A stretch of 64,000 nucleotides of DNA from Rhodoferax sp. OV413 (GTDB lineage: Bacteria > Pseudomonadota > Gammaproteobacteria > Pseudomonadales > Pseudohongiellaceae), in NCBI GenBank assembly GCA_943330915.2, contig CALQJO020000003.1, forward strand, positions 1 through 64,000. The letters are read 5' to 3'. The position numbers were made by a program, and so were the translations under genes. The notes beneath the pieces were generated by a model. That model saw nothing but the letters and a program-made list of their open reading frames with translations, made no database searches and was not told the DNA's origin. Each line of letters begins with the position of its first letter. Position 1 is the first letter of the stretch. Of this stretch, positions 48,082 through 60,406 are shown piece by piece.

Positions 48082-50163
48082 TCAATGAGCTCTAAGCCCT
48101 TCCTGCTTTAGCAAAGCAGCAATATCCGGCTCCCTACCCATAAAATCCGTAAACAGCGACAGCGCTTCCGCGCCGCCGCCTCTTGACAATATTTTGTCAA
48201 GAAACTGCTTGCCTATCACCGCGCTCAGAACACCCTCTTTTTCGAATCGGGAAAACACGTCTGCCGAGAGCACCTCAGCCCACTTATAACTGTAGTACCC
48301 TGCTGCATAACCGCCCGCAAAAATATGTGAAAAGCTGTTCTGAAAACGGTTGTAGTCTGGTACTCGGAAGACCGCCGTCCTGCTTCTTGTCTGTTTCAAG
48401 ACTTCCGCAACAAAGTCCGCTTTCTCCTCATATGGAGTCTGGTGCAAAAAGAAATCAAAGTGCGCAAACTCAAGTTGGCGCACACTTCTCATGCCTGACT
48501 GGAAATTCCTTGCCGCCAACATTTTTTCCAGCACTTGCGCAGGCAGCTTCCCGCCAGATTGATAGTGCTCTGAAATCATGCCAATGGATTCGGGATCCCA
48601 GCACCAGTTCTCCATAAGCTGACTAGGCAACTCAACCGCATCCCATGCCACACCCGCAATACCGGAGCTTTGCAGGTATTTTTCTTTGGTCAGCATGTGA
48701 TGCAATCCATGGCCAAACTCGTGAAACAATGTTGTCACTTCGTTATGGGTCAATAGAGCGCAAGTGCCGCCTGATGGAGGAGCAAAATTGCAAATCAGGT
48801 ATGCAACCGGAATTTGAAGCCCTTGTTTGTCTGAATCATTGCCCGATACCAGTCGACGGGTCCGGCATCCCGCCATCCACGCACCTCCCTGTTTCCCTTC
48901 CCGGGTAAACAGATCAAAATAGAATCTTGCGATAACCCGGCCTTCATGGGCTATGTTGTAAAATTCGACTTCTGGATGCCACAGACCTGCTTCATGGTTG
49001 CGCTCCACCCGAATACCATACAAAGATTCGACGATAGCAAACAGACCGTTGAGCACCTTCTTGAGCGGAAACCAGACTCGCAATTCATCTTGTGAGATGT
49101 CGTAGTCTTGCTTTCTTAACTTCTCACTGAAGTATGAAACATCCCAGGCCTCAAGTTTCTGGACTGCGTAAAACCTGTCTGCGAACGATTGCAACTTATC
49201 AAACTCTTGTTTGGCCGCAGGAAGGCTGTAATTGATCATATCTGAAAGAAAGCTGTTCACCTGGTCTACGGATTTAGCCATCTTGCGCTCTATAGACAGT
49301 TCGGCGTAATTGCTGAAGCCCAGCAATTGAGCCATGCGCTCGCGCAGTTTGAGAATCTCTCTGATTACCTCTTGATTGTCCCAGCCTTCCGGACCATTGG
49401 AAGAGGCGCGAGTGGTGTATGCCTTATAGACCTTTTCACGAAGACTGCGGTCATCTGCATACGTCATGACTGCGTGGTAAGAAGGAAAGTCCAGGGTTAA
49501 CAGGTACCCCTCCATACCCTTTGCGGCGGCAGCATCAGCAGCTGACTGCAAGCTCAGGGCCGGAATGCCGGATAATTCCTGAGCATCACTAACCTTCAGG
49601 GTCCATGCCCGTGTAGCATCCAACACGTTATTACCGAACCTGTTGGATAGCTCACTCAGACGTGTTTGCAGGTACGTGTAGTCTTGCTTTTGTTCTGTCG
49701 GCAGACTGACACCGGCCAGCTTGAAGTCCAACAGGCTGTCCTTTAGTATTTTGCGTTGCGAGCCATCCAGATCAAGCTCGTCTGCCCGACCGGACAAAGC
49801 CAGAACCTGATTGTACAGTTGCTCATTCTGGCCGATCTCTGCATAGTAATGTGTTATCAACGGCTGGCAGCGATTGTATGCTTCTCGGATTTCCGGGGTA
49901 TTACACACCGCGTTCAGATGACTGACAGTTGACCAAACTTTGTTTAAACGGTCGTCCATTTCATCGAGCCTGTCGATCAGACTATGCCAATCCGGGATGC
50001 CCTGTGCACTGAATTTGCCCAGCAATTCTGTCAGCTGGGACCGGTTGCTCGCCAGCACCTCGCTTACTGCTGGAACAATATCTTCAGAGCGTATGCGAGA
50101 AAAATCCGGCAAGCAGTCAAATTGCAGCAAAGGATTAACGACTATTTTGTCCGCCAACATCAA
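48082..50163 (-). CDS. prlC: Oligopeptidase A (M3 family)
   Basis: 693 aa; zinc motif LFHEFGHGLHHML. Confidence 0.96.
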   Translation of the reverse strand: MMLADKIVVNPLLQFDCLPDFSRIRSEDIVPAVSEVLASNRSQLTELLGKFSAQGIPDWHSLIDRLDEMDDRLNKVWSTVSHLNAVCNTPEIREAYNRCQPLITHYYAEIGQNEQLYNQVLALSGRADELDLDGSQRKILKDSLLDFKLAGVSLPTEQKQDYTYLQTRLSELSNRFGNNVLDATRAWTLKVSDAQELSGIPALSLQSAADAAAAKGMEGYLLTLDFPSYHAVMTYADDRSLREKVYKAYTTRASSNGPEGWDNQEVIREILKLRERMAQLLGFSNYAELSIERKMAKSVDQVNSFLSDMINYSLPAAKQEFDKLQSFADRFYAVQKLEAWDVSYFSEKLRKQDYDISQDELRVWFPLKKVLNGLFAIVESLYGIRVERNHEAGLWHPEVEFYNIAHEGRVIARFYFDLFTREGKQGGAWMAGCRTRRLVSGNDSDKQGLQIPVAYLICNFAPPSGGTCALLTHNEVTTLFHEFGHGLHHMLTKEKYLQSSGIAGVAWDAVELPSQLMENWCWDPESIGMISEHYQSGGKLPAQVLEKMLAARNFQSGMRSVRQLEFAHFDFFLHQTPYEEKADFVAEVLKQTRSRTAVFRVPDYNRFQNSFSHIFAGGYAAGYYSYKWAEVLSADVFSRFEKEGVLSAVIGKQFLDKILSRGGGAEALSLFTDFMGREPDIAALLKQEGLRAH

Positions 50164-50254
50164 TAAAGATCTCCTGTCTGTCTGGAAGCATTCACAGCTT
50201 TCATCATAACATCAGCATCCTACAAAATGAGCTTTGCGAATCGGGGTTAAACGT

Positions 50255-50797
50255 ATGGCTATTGAATCATTTGAAGGCCATGTGCCATCTCTCGGGGCTG
50301 GTGTTTTTGTTCACAAAAGTGCCGTTGTCATCGGAGATGTCCATATAGGGGCCGACTCTTCTGTCTGGCCCTTGGCGACCATCCGCGGCGATATTCATCA
50401 GATCAGGATTGGGGAACGAAGCAGTATTCAGGATGGCTCCGTTTTACATGTCACCCACGATGGGCCGTTTAATCCTGGCGGCTTCCCTTGCACTGTCGGA
50501 GATGACGTCACGGTAGGACATAGAGTAATGCTGCATGGTTGCAGCATTAACAGCCGGGTGCTGATCGGTATGGGCGCTACGGTCATGGATGGTGCGGTTG
50601 TGGAATCTGAAGTGATTATTGGAGCGGGCAGCCTTGTTCCACCCGGCAAGCGACTTGAAAGCGGGTTTTTGTATGTTGGCTCACCCGTTAAACAAGTCAG
50701 AGCTCTTTCCGATCAGGAAAAATCCTTCTTCCTTTATACGGCAGCAAAGTATTGTGAGTTGAAGGATCGTTACCTGAACACAGCGGCGCCTGATTAA
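50255..50797 (+). CDS. Gamma carbonic anhydrase family protein
   Basis: Left-handed beta-helix hexapeptides: KSAVVIGDVHIGADSSVWPLATIRGDIHQIRIGERSSIQDGSVLHVTH; start trimmed to ATG 50255. Confidence 0.93.
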   Translation: MAIESFEGHVPSLGAGVFVHKSAVVIGDVHIGADSSVWPLATIRGDIHQIRIGERSSIQDGSVLHVTHDGPFNPGGFPCTVGDDVTVGHRVMLHGCSINSRVLIGMGATVMDGAVVESEVIIGAGSLVPPGKRLESGFLYVGSPVKQVRALSDQEKSFFLYTAAKYCELKDRYLNTAAPD

Positions 50798-50804
50798 AAT
50801 ACTG

Positions 50805-51644
50805 TCAGCCTGCCAGCTTTCTTCTAAGTGCTTTTAAAACAGGCGCGGTATCTGGACGAATGCCGCGCCACAAGAAAAATGACTCTGCCGCCTGCTCCAC
50901 AAGCATGCCGGTTCCATCGAGCGCCAAGGCAGCGTTTAACGACTTGCTCCATTTCTGGAAAACGGTGTCGCCGGTTGTATAAACCATGTCGTAACAACAG
51001 GTATTTGGCCTTATCAATGAATCGGCCAGCATCGGCATTTCACCGCTTAGGCCTGCCGAACTGCCATTGATAATCCAGTCAGCCTGAATATCAACAAGTT
51101 GATCATTTCCACGAACCTCCAGCTTAAATTCATCAGCAAACAATTTTTGTAGATCTTCTGCTCGAGTAAGTGTTCGGTTAGCGATAATAATGCGCGATGG
51201 GAGTGCTTTGATCAGGCGTGGCAACAAGCCGCGCACGGCGCCTCCTGCGCCCAGAATCAAGATGACTGAATCTGCCAGGCTTCTACCATGGTTCTGCTCA
51301 ATATCTGTGACCAGGCCAATGCCATCCGTGTTGTCTCCCAGCAGACGGCCGTCTGGCATCTTTGAAATGGTATTCACAGCACCGGCCTTTTTGGCATTAG
51401 GCCCATGACAGTCAACGAGGCGCCATGCACTTTCCTTGTGGGGAACTGTTACATTTAATCCGCAGCCCCCCTCGTCAAAGAATCTTTTTACAGCAAGATC
51501 AAAATCCATTGGATCAACTTCCATCCGATCGTAAACCAACCGTTGCCCGGTTTGCTCGGCAAACAAGGCATGAATAAATGGCGATCGGCTGTGCTTAACC
51601 GGAAAACCTGCTACTGCATAATGATCCATCGAATGTCCTGTCAA
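50805..51644 (-). CDS. aroE: Shikimate dehydrogenase
   Basis: YAVAGFPVKHSRSPFIHALFAEQ, NVTVPHKESAW, NTDGIGLVTDIEQ. Confidence 0.96.
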   Translation of the reverse strand: MTGHSMDHYAVAGFPVKHSRSPFIHALFAEQTGQRLVYDRMEVDPMDFDLAVKRFFDEGGCGLNVTVPHKESAWRLVDCHGPNAKKAGAVNTISKMPDGRLLGDNTDGIGLVTDIEQNHGRSLADSVILILGAGGAVRGLLPRLIKALPSRIIIANRTLTRAEDLQKLFADEFKLEVRGNDQLVDIQADWIINGSSAGLSGEMPMLADSLIRPNTCCYDMVYTTGDTVFQKWSKSLNAALALDGTGMLVEQAAESFFLWRGIRPDTAPVLKALRRKLAG

Positions 51645-51646
51645 TT

Positions 51647-52612
<966 letters not shown>

Positions 52613-53188
52613 TTACGACGCACGAATGGTTTTCCCGGTGTAGAAATCAATAATCTTTGAGGGATTCGTAGCGCCACCTAAAGCCCCCGGCACTGTAAAT
52701 TCCAATTGACCGCCAAAATACTTCTCTACTAAGACTCTCGATCTCGCCGGTGGTTTTCCGGATCTGTTCGCAGAAGTGGATACCAGCGGTCCTCCAAAGG
52801 CACGACACAACGACGTTACCAAGGGATGCTGACTGACCCTGAGCGCAACAGAATTGTGGCTGCCTTTTATCCAGTACGGTACCTGGTCCAGAATATCCGG
52901 CACTAAAAAGGTAATCGCACCCGTGCTGCCTTGGTTTTGCCATGCAACGTCCAGTTTATGTACCTGATCGACCGGTAATGCTGACAAGATGTCAGCAAAT
53001 TCATCGATACCTCCAGCGATGAGTATCATACCTTTTTGGATCGGTCTCCGTTTGATCTGCAGCAAATCGAGACAGGCTTGTTTATTCAGTGGATCACAGC
53101 CAAGTCCCCAGACAGCTTCCGTGGGATAGGCAATGACGTTACCTTCCATCAGCCTCTGTGCCGCCACCTTGACAGATAACTTTTGCAT
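52613..53188 (-). CDS. tsaC: L-threonylcarbamoyladenylate synthase (Sua5/YciO/YrdC family)
   Basis: VIAYPTEAVWGLGCDPLN, LQIKRRPIQKGMILIAG, LVSTSANRSGKPPA. Confidence 0.94.
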   Translation of the reverse strand: MQKLSVKVAAQRLMEGNVIAYPTEAVWGLGCDPLNKQACLDLLQIKRRPIQKGMILIAGGIDEFADILSALPVDQVHKLDVAWQNQGSTGAITFLVPDILDQVPYWIKGSHNSVALRVSQHPLVTSLCRAFGGPLVSTSANRSGKPPARSRVLVEKYFGGQLEFTVPGALGGATNPSKIIDFYTGKTIRAS

Positions 53189-53202
53189 AAAACGTCTCTT
53201 TT

Positions 53203-54384
53203 TTACTCATTCTGTTCCAAACGCCGCCAGCGACTGCCATTGTGACTTGCCAGTCCACAGACCTCCAGCCGCAACAACTTCTCACTCAACTCAGCAAATT
53301 GTAGCTCCGTTCTCAGCAAGAGGGTTTCAATACTGACACCATCCTGACATAGCTCTCGGTAGAGCAGTTCACAATCCGCTGGCAACTCAAAACCTGTCGG
53401 CAATGTGCCCGGGCGTTTGTGAGCAATCTGGTTTTTATTGCGGCTGTACTCTGGGTAACACATGGCCAGTTGCGCCTGGCAGATAAACTCAATGTGCTCA
53501 AGTATGTCCTGAGCATTTTCCGTCAAAACAGCGCCTTGACGAAGCAGTTTATGACAACCCCTGCTGCCAGGACTGTTTATTGATCCCGGCACTGAAAAGA
53601 TCTCACGATTCTGCTCCAGTGCCAGACGAGCAGTGATCAAAGACCCGCTACGCATGGTGGCCTCTACAACACAAACCCCAAGACTCAGACCCGAAATAAT
53701 CCTGTTCCTTTGAGGAAAGTGCTCTGCAAGGGGGCCGGCATCAAGTGGCAGCTCCGATACAATTGCACCTGACTCCGGAATACCGCAATTTACAATCCTG
53801 TCTGCCAGAGATTTATTCGAAACCGGATAAACACTGCTCAATCCGTTTCCCAGCACGGCAATCGTTGCTCCATTACTATCCAGCGCAGCCAGATGGGCCT
53901 GTGTATCAATACCAGATGCCAGTCCACTGCAGATAATCAGACCTTTGTCTGTCAGTTCTGCTGCCAGTCTGTAAGCCACCGAACGGCCATAAGCAGAGCT
54001 GCTGCGACTGCCAACAATCGCCACCATGGGGCGTCGCAGGATTTCTGGATTGCCTTTAACAAACAACAATGGCGGATAGTCAGGGATTTCTCTTAACAAC
54101 GCTGGGTACGATGATTCACGTGCGAAAATCACGTGATTACATGACTCCTGAGTCCATTGTATGGTCTGCTCCAGCAAAAGATTCAGTTCTTTGTCTGGCT
54201 GCAGCGCTCGGCTTGCTGCTTGCAGCTCAGACTCTGTTGAGCTTAACGCTGCGATATCACGGGAATCGGGAAGGTAATCCGCTTGCTCCTGTTGCCACTT
54301 GTCCAGCAAGCGCCTTAGAAAAGCTGCACTGACGCCTTTTGTAAAAAATAAACTCAAGATTAATCGGGTCTGATCGTCAGTCAT
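53203..54384 (-). CDS. dprA: DNA-processing protein DprA
   Basis: VAIVGSRSSSAYGRSVAYRLAAELTDKGLIICSGLASGIDTQAHLAAL, FPQRNRIISGLS. Confidence 0.95.
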   Translation of the reverse strand: MTDDQTRLILSLFFTKGVSAAFLRRLLDKWQQEQADYLPDSRDIAALSSTESELQAASRALQPDKELNLLLEQTIQWTQESCNHVIFARESSYPALLREIPDYPPLLFVKGNPEILRRPMVAIVGSRSSSAYGRSVAYRLAAELTDKGLIICSGLASGIDTQAHLAALDSNGATIAVLGNGLSSVYPVSNKSLADRIVNCGIPESGAIVSELPLDAGPLAEHFPQRNRIISGLSLGVCVVEATMRSGSLITARLALEQNREIFSVPGSINSPGSRGCHKLLRQGAVLTENAQDILEHIEFICQAQLAMCYPEYSRNKNQIAHKRPGTLPTGFELPADCELLYRELCQDGVSIETLLLRTELQFAELSEKLLRLEVCGLASHNGSRWRRLEQNE

Positions 54385-54558
54385 TGTCAGGACATCCTTG
54401 TCAAGTAGCCATCAAAACGCCGGGGCAAAGTTGCTGTGATATACTCCGCCCCAAAAAAAGCGGGCGGAACATGTTGTTAGAAAAACCCCCGATCTCTTGT
54501 GGTTATGGCACAGCAATGAGTCTGATGCTTGACGAAATTGCTTCTATCGGAGGACATA

Positions 54559-55071
54559 ATGGCGAAACTCGAGATACTTGAATTCCCCGACGTGAGATTG
54601 AGAACCATTGCTAAACCTGTCGAGCACGTCGATGATCAGATTCGCACGCTGATCGACGATATGTTCGAAACCATGTATGAAGCGCCGGGAATAGGTTTGG
54701 CTGCCACCCAGGTGAATGTCCACAAACAGCTTATCGTGATTGATATCTCTGAAGACCGAAGTGAGCCTCTGGTTTTCATCAACCCTCACCTCACCGTCAT
54801 CGATGAGGAACTGTCGGAATATGACGAAGGCTGCCTGTCTGTGCCCGGATTTTACGAGCCGGTCAGTCGCCCGGCCAAAGTAAAAGTCACCGCAGTCAAT
54901 CGGTTGAGCGAGACGTTTGAGATAATCACCGACGGTTTACTCGCAACCTGTATCCAGCATGAAATGGACCATTTAAATGGCAAGCTGTTTGTTGACTACC
55001 TGAGCACGCTCAAGCGCCAGCGCATTCGCGGCAAACTGGAAAAGGCTCATAAACTGGCTGAATCTGAATAA
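54559..55071 (+). CDS. def: Peptide deformylase
   Basis: [36 protein letters not shown]; start trimmed to ATG 54559. Confidence 0.97.
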   Translation: MAKLEILEFPDVRLRTIAKPVEHVDDQIRTLIDDMFETMYEAPGIGLAATQVNVHKQLIVIDISEDRSEPLVFINPHLTVIDEELSEYDEGCLSVPGFYEPVSRPAKVKVTAVNRLSETFEIITDGLLATCIQHEMDHLNGKLFVDYLSTLKRQRIRGKLEKAHKLAESE

Positions 55072-55097
55072 GTGCCAGAACTTTTTGGAAGGACCCT

Positions 55098-56066
55098 ATG
55101 TCATCGCTCGGAATCGTTTTTGCCGGAACTCCAGCCTTTGCCGCAAAGCACCTGAAGGCATTGATAGACTCAGGTCATAACATTCTGGCGGTTTACACCC
55201 AGCCAGACCGTGCAGCAGGTCGTGGTAAACACCTGCAGGCAAGCCCGGTCAAACTGTTAGCATTGGAAGCCAATATCCCTGTCTATCAGCCTGTCAGGCT
55301 GAAAGCTGCAGATGCTCAGAATGAGCTTGCCCGGCTTAACCCGGATCTGATGATTGTTGTGGCGTATGGACTTTTGTTACCGCAGGCGATTCTGGATATT
55401 CCCAAACGAGGGTGCATAAATGTGCACGCCTCAGTTCTCCCGAGATGGCGGGGCGCAGCGCCTATTGAACGGGCGCTGCTGGCAGGAGATGCTGAAACGG
55501 GTGTCACCATTATGCAAATGGATGCTGGCCTCGACACCGGCAACATGCTTCATGTGCTAAAGACGGACATACGTGCTACCGACACTCGGGAAATGCTGGA
55601 AACCAGGCTCGCAGAGATTGGCTGCGCAGGCCTGCTGCACACCCTAGCCAATTTGGATAAGCTTCAGCTTTCCGCACAAGTCCAGGATGACTCTCTCAGC
55701 ACCTACGCTAAAAAGCTTGATAAAACAGAGGCTTTGATTGATTGGAATAACACATCCTCTCAAATTGACCTTGTGGTGAGAGCGGGTATTGGAAGAAATC
55801 CCGCGTACTCCTTTCTGAATGGTGAGCGCGTCAGAATCATGCAGGCCAGACCGGTCGATGATGCCATCGCTGCAACCCCTGGACGTATTATCAAAGTTAT
55901 CAGAGCTCAGAGCACTTGCATTGCAGTCGCATGCGGAGAAGGCGCGCTTGAGCTTGAGGCAATACAGTTGCCGGGCAAAAACCCGGTCAATGTCAGAGAC
56001 CTGCTCAATGGTCACAGTCCCTTGCTGACGGATGGCGCTACCTTCAGTCAGCTGGAAAACCCATGA
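55098..56066 (+). CDS. fmt: Methionyl-tRNA formyltransferase
   Basis: IVFAGTPAFAAKHLKALIDSGH, NVHASVLPRWRGAAPIERALLAGD. Confidence 0.97.
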   Translation: MSSLGIVFAGTPAFAAKHLKALIDSGHNILAVYTQPDRAAGRGKHLQASPVKLLALEANIPVYQPVRLKAADAQNELARLNPDLMIVVAYGLLLPQAILDIPKRGCINVHASVLPRWRGAAPIERALLAGDAETGVTIMQMDAGLDTGNMLHVLKTDIRATDTREMLETRLAEIGCAGLLHTLANLDKLQLSAQVQDDSLSTYAKKLDKTEALIDWNNTSSQIDLVVRAGIGRNPAYSFLNGERVRIMQARPVDDAIAATPGRIIKVIRAQSTCIAVACGEGALELEAIQLPGKNPVNVRDLLNGHSPLLTDGATFSQLENP

Positions 56067-57436
56067 AACCGATCTCTATGGAAGGTCCAGCAGGCGTCCG
56101 TGCCGTCGCTGCCACAGTCCTTGCTTCCTTATTGCTTCAAAGAGGTTCTCTTGCTACCCAACTTCCCCGTAGGCCGGCATCCCCGGGGGAGGTGCCCTCA
56201 ATGGCTTTGCTGAAGGAACTATGTTACGGCACCTGCCGCTGGTATTTTCAACTCAACAGCACGTTGGTAAACCTTGTCGACAAACCGCTGAAGTCCAAAG
56301 ATCTTGACATACACTGCTTGCTGATTCTGGGTATGTACCAACTGTCGCACATGCGCATCCCTGAGTACGTCAGCATCAATGAGACCGTCAACGCCTGCGT
56401 GGTTCTCAAAAAACCATGGGCCAAAGGACTCATTAATGCGGTCTTGCGCAAATTCCAGCGCATAGTATCTGCCGATCAAATCTCTTATGCCGATGATTCA
56501 GCCCGCTTCAGTTACCCGGAATGGTTGGTCACTTTGTTAAAAGCCGAGTGGCCGGATAGTTGGGAAGAGATCCTTAAGGCGGGCAATGCCCATCCGCCCA
56601 TGAGCTTACGGGTCAATCTTCAACAGTGCTCGCGGGAAGGTTACCTTGAGCTGCTGGCTGAGCAGGGGATTACAGCTAGAGTAGGGGCTATATCCGCTAC
56701 CGGCGTCTATCTGGAAAACCCCTGCCCTGTGGATTTGCTTCCTGGCTTCAGAGAGGGATATGCAAGTGTGCAGGATGAAGCGTCGCAACTGCTTCCCTCT
56801 CTGTTAGCTCCGGAAAGCGGCCATCGTATCCTCGATGCATGTGCCGCGCCCGGCGGAAAAACCTGCCATTTGTTGGAAGCTGAGCCAAACATTGCTCAGA
56901 TTATCGCCCTGGACATTGAGGCTCGCCGCCTTGATCGGTTGCAGGAAAACCTTGAGCGATTAAACCTGTCCGGTGCGCGGGTCAAAATTGTTGCGGCGGA
57001 TGCAACACTGACAGAGGAATGGTGGGACGGCGAGTACTTCGATCGCATTTTATTGGACGCACCGTGTTCTGCGACGGGTATTATCCGTCGACAACCTGAT
57101 ATCAAGCTGTTGAGAACGCCTGCGGATATTGACCGTCTCTGCCTATTGCAAGGCCGTCAGTTAGATCGCTTATGGCGCTGTCTTAAACCCGGTGGGTTTA
57201 TGGTTTATTCCACCTGCTCAATTCTTCCCGCTGAAAACAGCGAGCAAATAGCTGCCTTTCTCAATAGAACTTCAGATGCTGAATCAAAAGCCATGCCTGA
57301 GGATTGGGGTGTTTTATGTCGTTATGGGAGACAACTTCTACCTCATGACAACGGTACTGATGGGTTTTATTTTGCATTGCTGCAAAAAATGCTTCCCCCA
57401 GATAAACCAGGCCATGGCCTTGTAAGCCCGTTATGA
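56063..57436 (+). CDS. rsmB: 16S rRNA (cytosine967-C5)-methyltransferase
   Basis: ILDACAAPGGKTCHLLE, LLDAPCSATGIIRRQPDIK, VYSTCSILPAEN. Confidence 0.96.
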   Translation: MKPISMEGPAGVRAVAATVLASLLLQRGSLATQLPRRPASPGEVPSMALLKELCYGTCRWYFQLNSTLVNLVDKPLKSKDLDIHCLLILGMYQLSHMRIPEYVSINETVNACVVLKKPWAKGLINAVLRKFQRIVSADQISYADDSARFSYPEWLVTLLKAEWPDSWEEILKAGNAHPPMSLRVNLQQCSREGYLELLAEQGITARVGAISATGVYLENPCPVDLLPGFREGYASVQDEASQLLPSLLAPESGHRILDACAAPGGKTCHLLEAEPNIAQIIALDIEARRLDRLQENLERLNLSGARVKIVAADATLTEEWWDGEYFDRILLDAPCSATGIIRRQPDIKLLRTPADIDRLCLLQGRQLDRLWRCLKPGGFMVYSTCSILPAENSEQIAAFLNRTSDAESKAMPEDWGVLCRYGRQLLPHDNGTDGFYFALLQKMLPPDKPGHGLVSPL

Positions 57437-57511
57437 TGGGCGGATAATTCTTAAAACGAGCTTTCAAGATCGACGCCAGCCCGGCGTCCGTGCAGGAGCC
57501 AGAACCACTAG

Positions 57512-58885
57512 ATGAAAATAATAATTCTGGGTTGTAACCCGGTCGGTGTATCACTGGCTGAGAACCTGTCCAGTGAAGCAAATGACATCACCTTGGTAGA
57601 TCCAGACGCAGACAAGCTGCGGGAACTTAAAGACCGGCTGGACGTAGGTATCGCTCAGGGCTGGCCATCACACCCGGACGTGCTGCGCGCCGCTGGTGCT
57701 GATGATGCTGACATGATCATCGCGGTGACTGAAAATGACGAAGTCAACATGGTCGCTTGTCAGATCGCCTATTCTATTTTCAAAACGCCAAAAAAAATCT
57801 GCCGCCTGCGTTCAGCATCCTATATCGCGCAAGAGGATCTATTCTGTAATGAAGCGATTCCTCTGGATGTCGTTATCAGCCCGGAGCTATTGGTCTCTAA
57901 CTACATTAAACGTCTGATTGAGCTGCCCGGCTCATTGCAAGTGTTGGATTTTGCTGACGGAAACGCCCAGTTGGTTGCTGTTCGGGCCTATTATGGTGGT
58001 CCACTGGTAGGCCAGGAAATTCGCTTTTTACGCGAGCATATGCCTAATGTTGACGCTCGTGTTGCGGCCATTTTTCGGCGCAATCGCGCCATCACACCTG
58101 AAGGCTCAACCGTCATTGAGGCCGATGACGAAGTGTTCTTTATTGCTGCTGCAAAAAACATTCGTGCTGTCATCGGGGAGCTGCGTCGACTAGATAAACC
58201 ATACAAACGCCTGATCATTGCGGGTGGCGGCAATATCGGTATGCGACTGGCCGAAGCGCTTGAACAGCGGTATCAGGTAAAAGTGATTGAATTTAATGCC
58301 GAGCGCTGTGCATTCCTTTCGGAATACCTCAGCCGGGCAATCGTGTTAAACGGTATGTCTTCTGACAAACAACTGCTGTTGGAAGAGGGCATTGAAGATA
58401 CCGATGTGTTCCTGGCGCTGACTAATGATGATGAAGCCAACATCATGTCTTCAATGCTAGCCAAGCGGCTTGGCGCGCGCAAAGTAATGTGTCTGATCAA
58501 CAATCCAGCTTACGTGGATCTTGTCCAGGGCGGGGAAATCGATATAGCAATCTCGCCGCAACAAGCATCTATCGGAAGCCTGTTAACACATGTGCGCCGG
58601 GGCGATATTGTGAATGTGCACTCCTTGCGCCGGGGTGCTGCAGAAGCACTGGAAGCAATCGCCCATGGCGACAGCCATTCCTCCAAGGTTGTCGGTCGCG
58701 CAATTGAAGACATTGATCTGCCGCCAGGAACAACCATCGGCGCAATTGTCCGAAATCATGAAGTGCTCATTGCACACGATGATATCGTCATCGAGCCTGA
58801 GGATCATGTGATTCTGTTTTTGACTGACAAGAAGCGCATTCCTGAAGTTGAACGCTTGTTTGCCGTAGGATTTTCTTTCTTTTAA
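57512..58885 (+). CDS. trkA: Trk system potassium transporter TrkA
   Basis: Two RCK-type NAD-binding domains: [47 protein letters not shown]. Confidence 0.96.
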   Translation: MKIIILGCNPVGVSLAENLSSEANDITLVDPDADKLRELKDRLDVGIAQGWPSHPDVLRAAGADDADMIIAVTENDEVNMVACQIAYSIFKTPKKICRLRSASYIAQEDLFCNEAIPLDVVISPELLVSNYIKRLIELPGSLQVLDFADGNAQLVAVRAYYGGPLVGQEIRFLREHMPNVDARVAAIFRRNRAITPEGSTVIEADDEVFFIAAAKNIRAVIGELRRLDKPYKRLIIAGGGNIGMRLAEALEQRYQVKVIEFNAERCAFLSEYLSRAIVLNGMSSDKQLLLEEGIEDTDVFLALTNDDEANIMSSMLAKRLGARKVMCLINNPAYVDLVQGGEIDIAISPQQASIGSLLTHVRRGDIVNVHSLRRGAAEALEAIAHGDSHSSKVVGRAIEDIDLPPGTTIGAIVRNHEVLIAHDDIVIEPEDHVILFLTDKKRIPEVERLFAVGFSFF

Positions 58886-58928
58886 CGCCGCAGGCCTGCC
58901 TGCGTCCATGCCGGAATAAACCAACAAC

Positions 58929-60380
58929 ATGCACATTTCTGTTGTGTCACGAATACTTGGCGTGTTGCTGATGCTGTTCAGCCTGCTGGCGTATTTGCCC
59001 TCAATGCTGGTGTCGTTGATTTATGGTGACGGGGAGTTAACGTCATTTGGATTCGCCTTGATGCTGACCTTCGGGACAGGCCTGATTTTCTGGATACTCA
59101 CCTGGCGATCCAAGCAGCAGATGCGAACACGCGACGGGTTCCTGGTTGTTACCATGTTCTGGACGGTTCTCAGCACATTCGGATCGCTTCCCTTTCTGTT
59201 TTCGCCTGATATGGGCATGACTATTACTGATGCAGTATTCGAGTCGTTTTCAGGTCTGACCACGACAGGGGCAACGGTTCTCACTGGATTGGACTATATG
59301 CCCAAGTCGATTCTTTTTTACCGCCAGCAACTGCAATGGCTGGGAGGCATGGGTATCGTCGCGCTCGCTGTTGCCGTGCTACCTATGCTTGGAATCGGAG
59401 GTATGCAGTTGTATCGGGCTGAGAGTCCGGGACCCGTTAAAAATGACAATCTGGTACCGCGACTTGCGGAAACAGCAAAATCGCTTTGGTATATCTATCT
59501 TGGACTTACCGCATTGTGTGCGCTGGCCTACTGGGCTGCCGGTATGAGTTTGTTTGACGCGATCTGTCACAGTTTTGCAACCGTGGCGATTGGCGGGTTC
59601 TCTACTTATGACGCCAGTATTGGCCATTTTGACAGTGCTACCATCAACATGATCGCGGTGCTATTTATGTTTCTTGCCGGGATTAACTTTGCTCTTCATT
59701 TCACCGCGTGGAGGCATCGAAGTGTTTCGCAATATCTGAAAGACCCTGAAACCCGCTTTTACACCGCCATCTTGTTTGCACTTGCTGTGTTTACGATTTC
59801 AGTTTTGTTTCTGACTGACACATACAACTTCAAAGATGCTTTTATCCATGGCCTTTTTCAGACGGTTTCGATCACGACAACGACGGGCTTTGCAACGGCA
59901 GACTTCAGCTCCTGGCCCTTGGCGCTACCCTATGTGTTGATCTACGCATCTATCGTTGGTGCGTGCGCAGGATCTACTGGCGGAGGCATGAAGGTCATCC
60001 GCATCCTGTTGATTTTCAAGCAAGGTTCGCGTGAGATAAAGCGACTTATCCACCCGAATGCTGTGATCACTGTAAAGCTTGGCAGGAACATGGTTCCTGA
60101 CCGGGTCATTGAATCTGTGTGGGGATTTTTTGCGGTCTATGTACTTGTATACCTTATCTTGCTGATCGTGTTACTGGTGATGGGGATGGATGTAGTGACC
60201 GCATTCAGTGCTGTCGGCGCATGCCTTAACAATCTCGGACCCGGACTGGAAGGCGTTGCTGCAAATTATGCGGATATCTCTGATCCGGCAAAGTGGGTTT
60301 TGTGTCTGGCAATGCTGCTTGGCCGCTTGGAGATATTTACGTTGCTGGTCCTGTTTATGCCAATGTTCTGGCGTCGCTGA
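58929..60380 (+). CDS. trkH: Trk potassium uptake protein TrkH
   Basis: 483 aa polytopic; SGLTTTGATVLTGLDYMPKSILFYRQQLQWLGGMGIV, SITTTTGFATADFSSWP, GGMKVIRILLI. Confidence 0.96.
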   Translation: MHISVVSRILGVLLMLFSLLAYLPSMLVSLIYGDGELTSFGFALMLTFGTGLIFWILTWRSKQQMRTRDGFLVVTMFWTVLSTFGSLPFLFSPDMGMTITDAVFESFSGLTTTGATVLTGLDYMPKSILFYRQQLQWLGGMGIVALAVAVLPMLGIGGMQLYRAESPGPVKNDNLVPRLAETAKSLWYIYLGLTALCALAYWAAGMSLFDAICHSFATVAIGGFSTYDASIGHFDSATINMIAVLFMFLAGINFALHFTAWRHRSVSQYLKDPETRFYTAILFALAVFTISVLFLTDTYNFKDAFIHGLFQTVSITTTTGFATADFSSWPLALPYVLIYASIVGACAGSTGGGMKVIRILLIFKQGSREIKRLIHPNAVITVKLGRNMVPDRVIESVWGFFAVYVLVYLILLIVLLVMGMDVVTAFSAVGACLNNLGPGLEGVAANYADISDPAKWVLCLAMLLGRLEIFTLLVLFMPMFWRR

Positions 60381-60406
60381 GCAGATGCGCTGATCTTTGA
60401 ATGAGA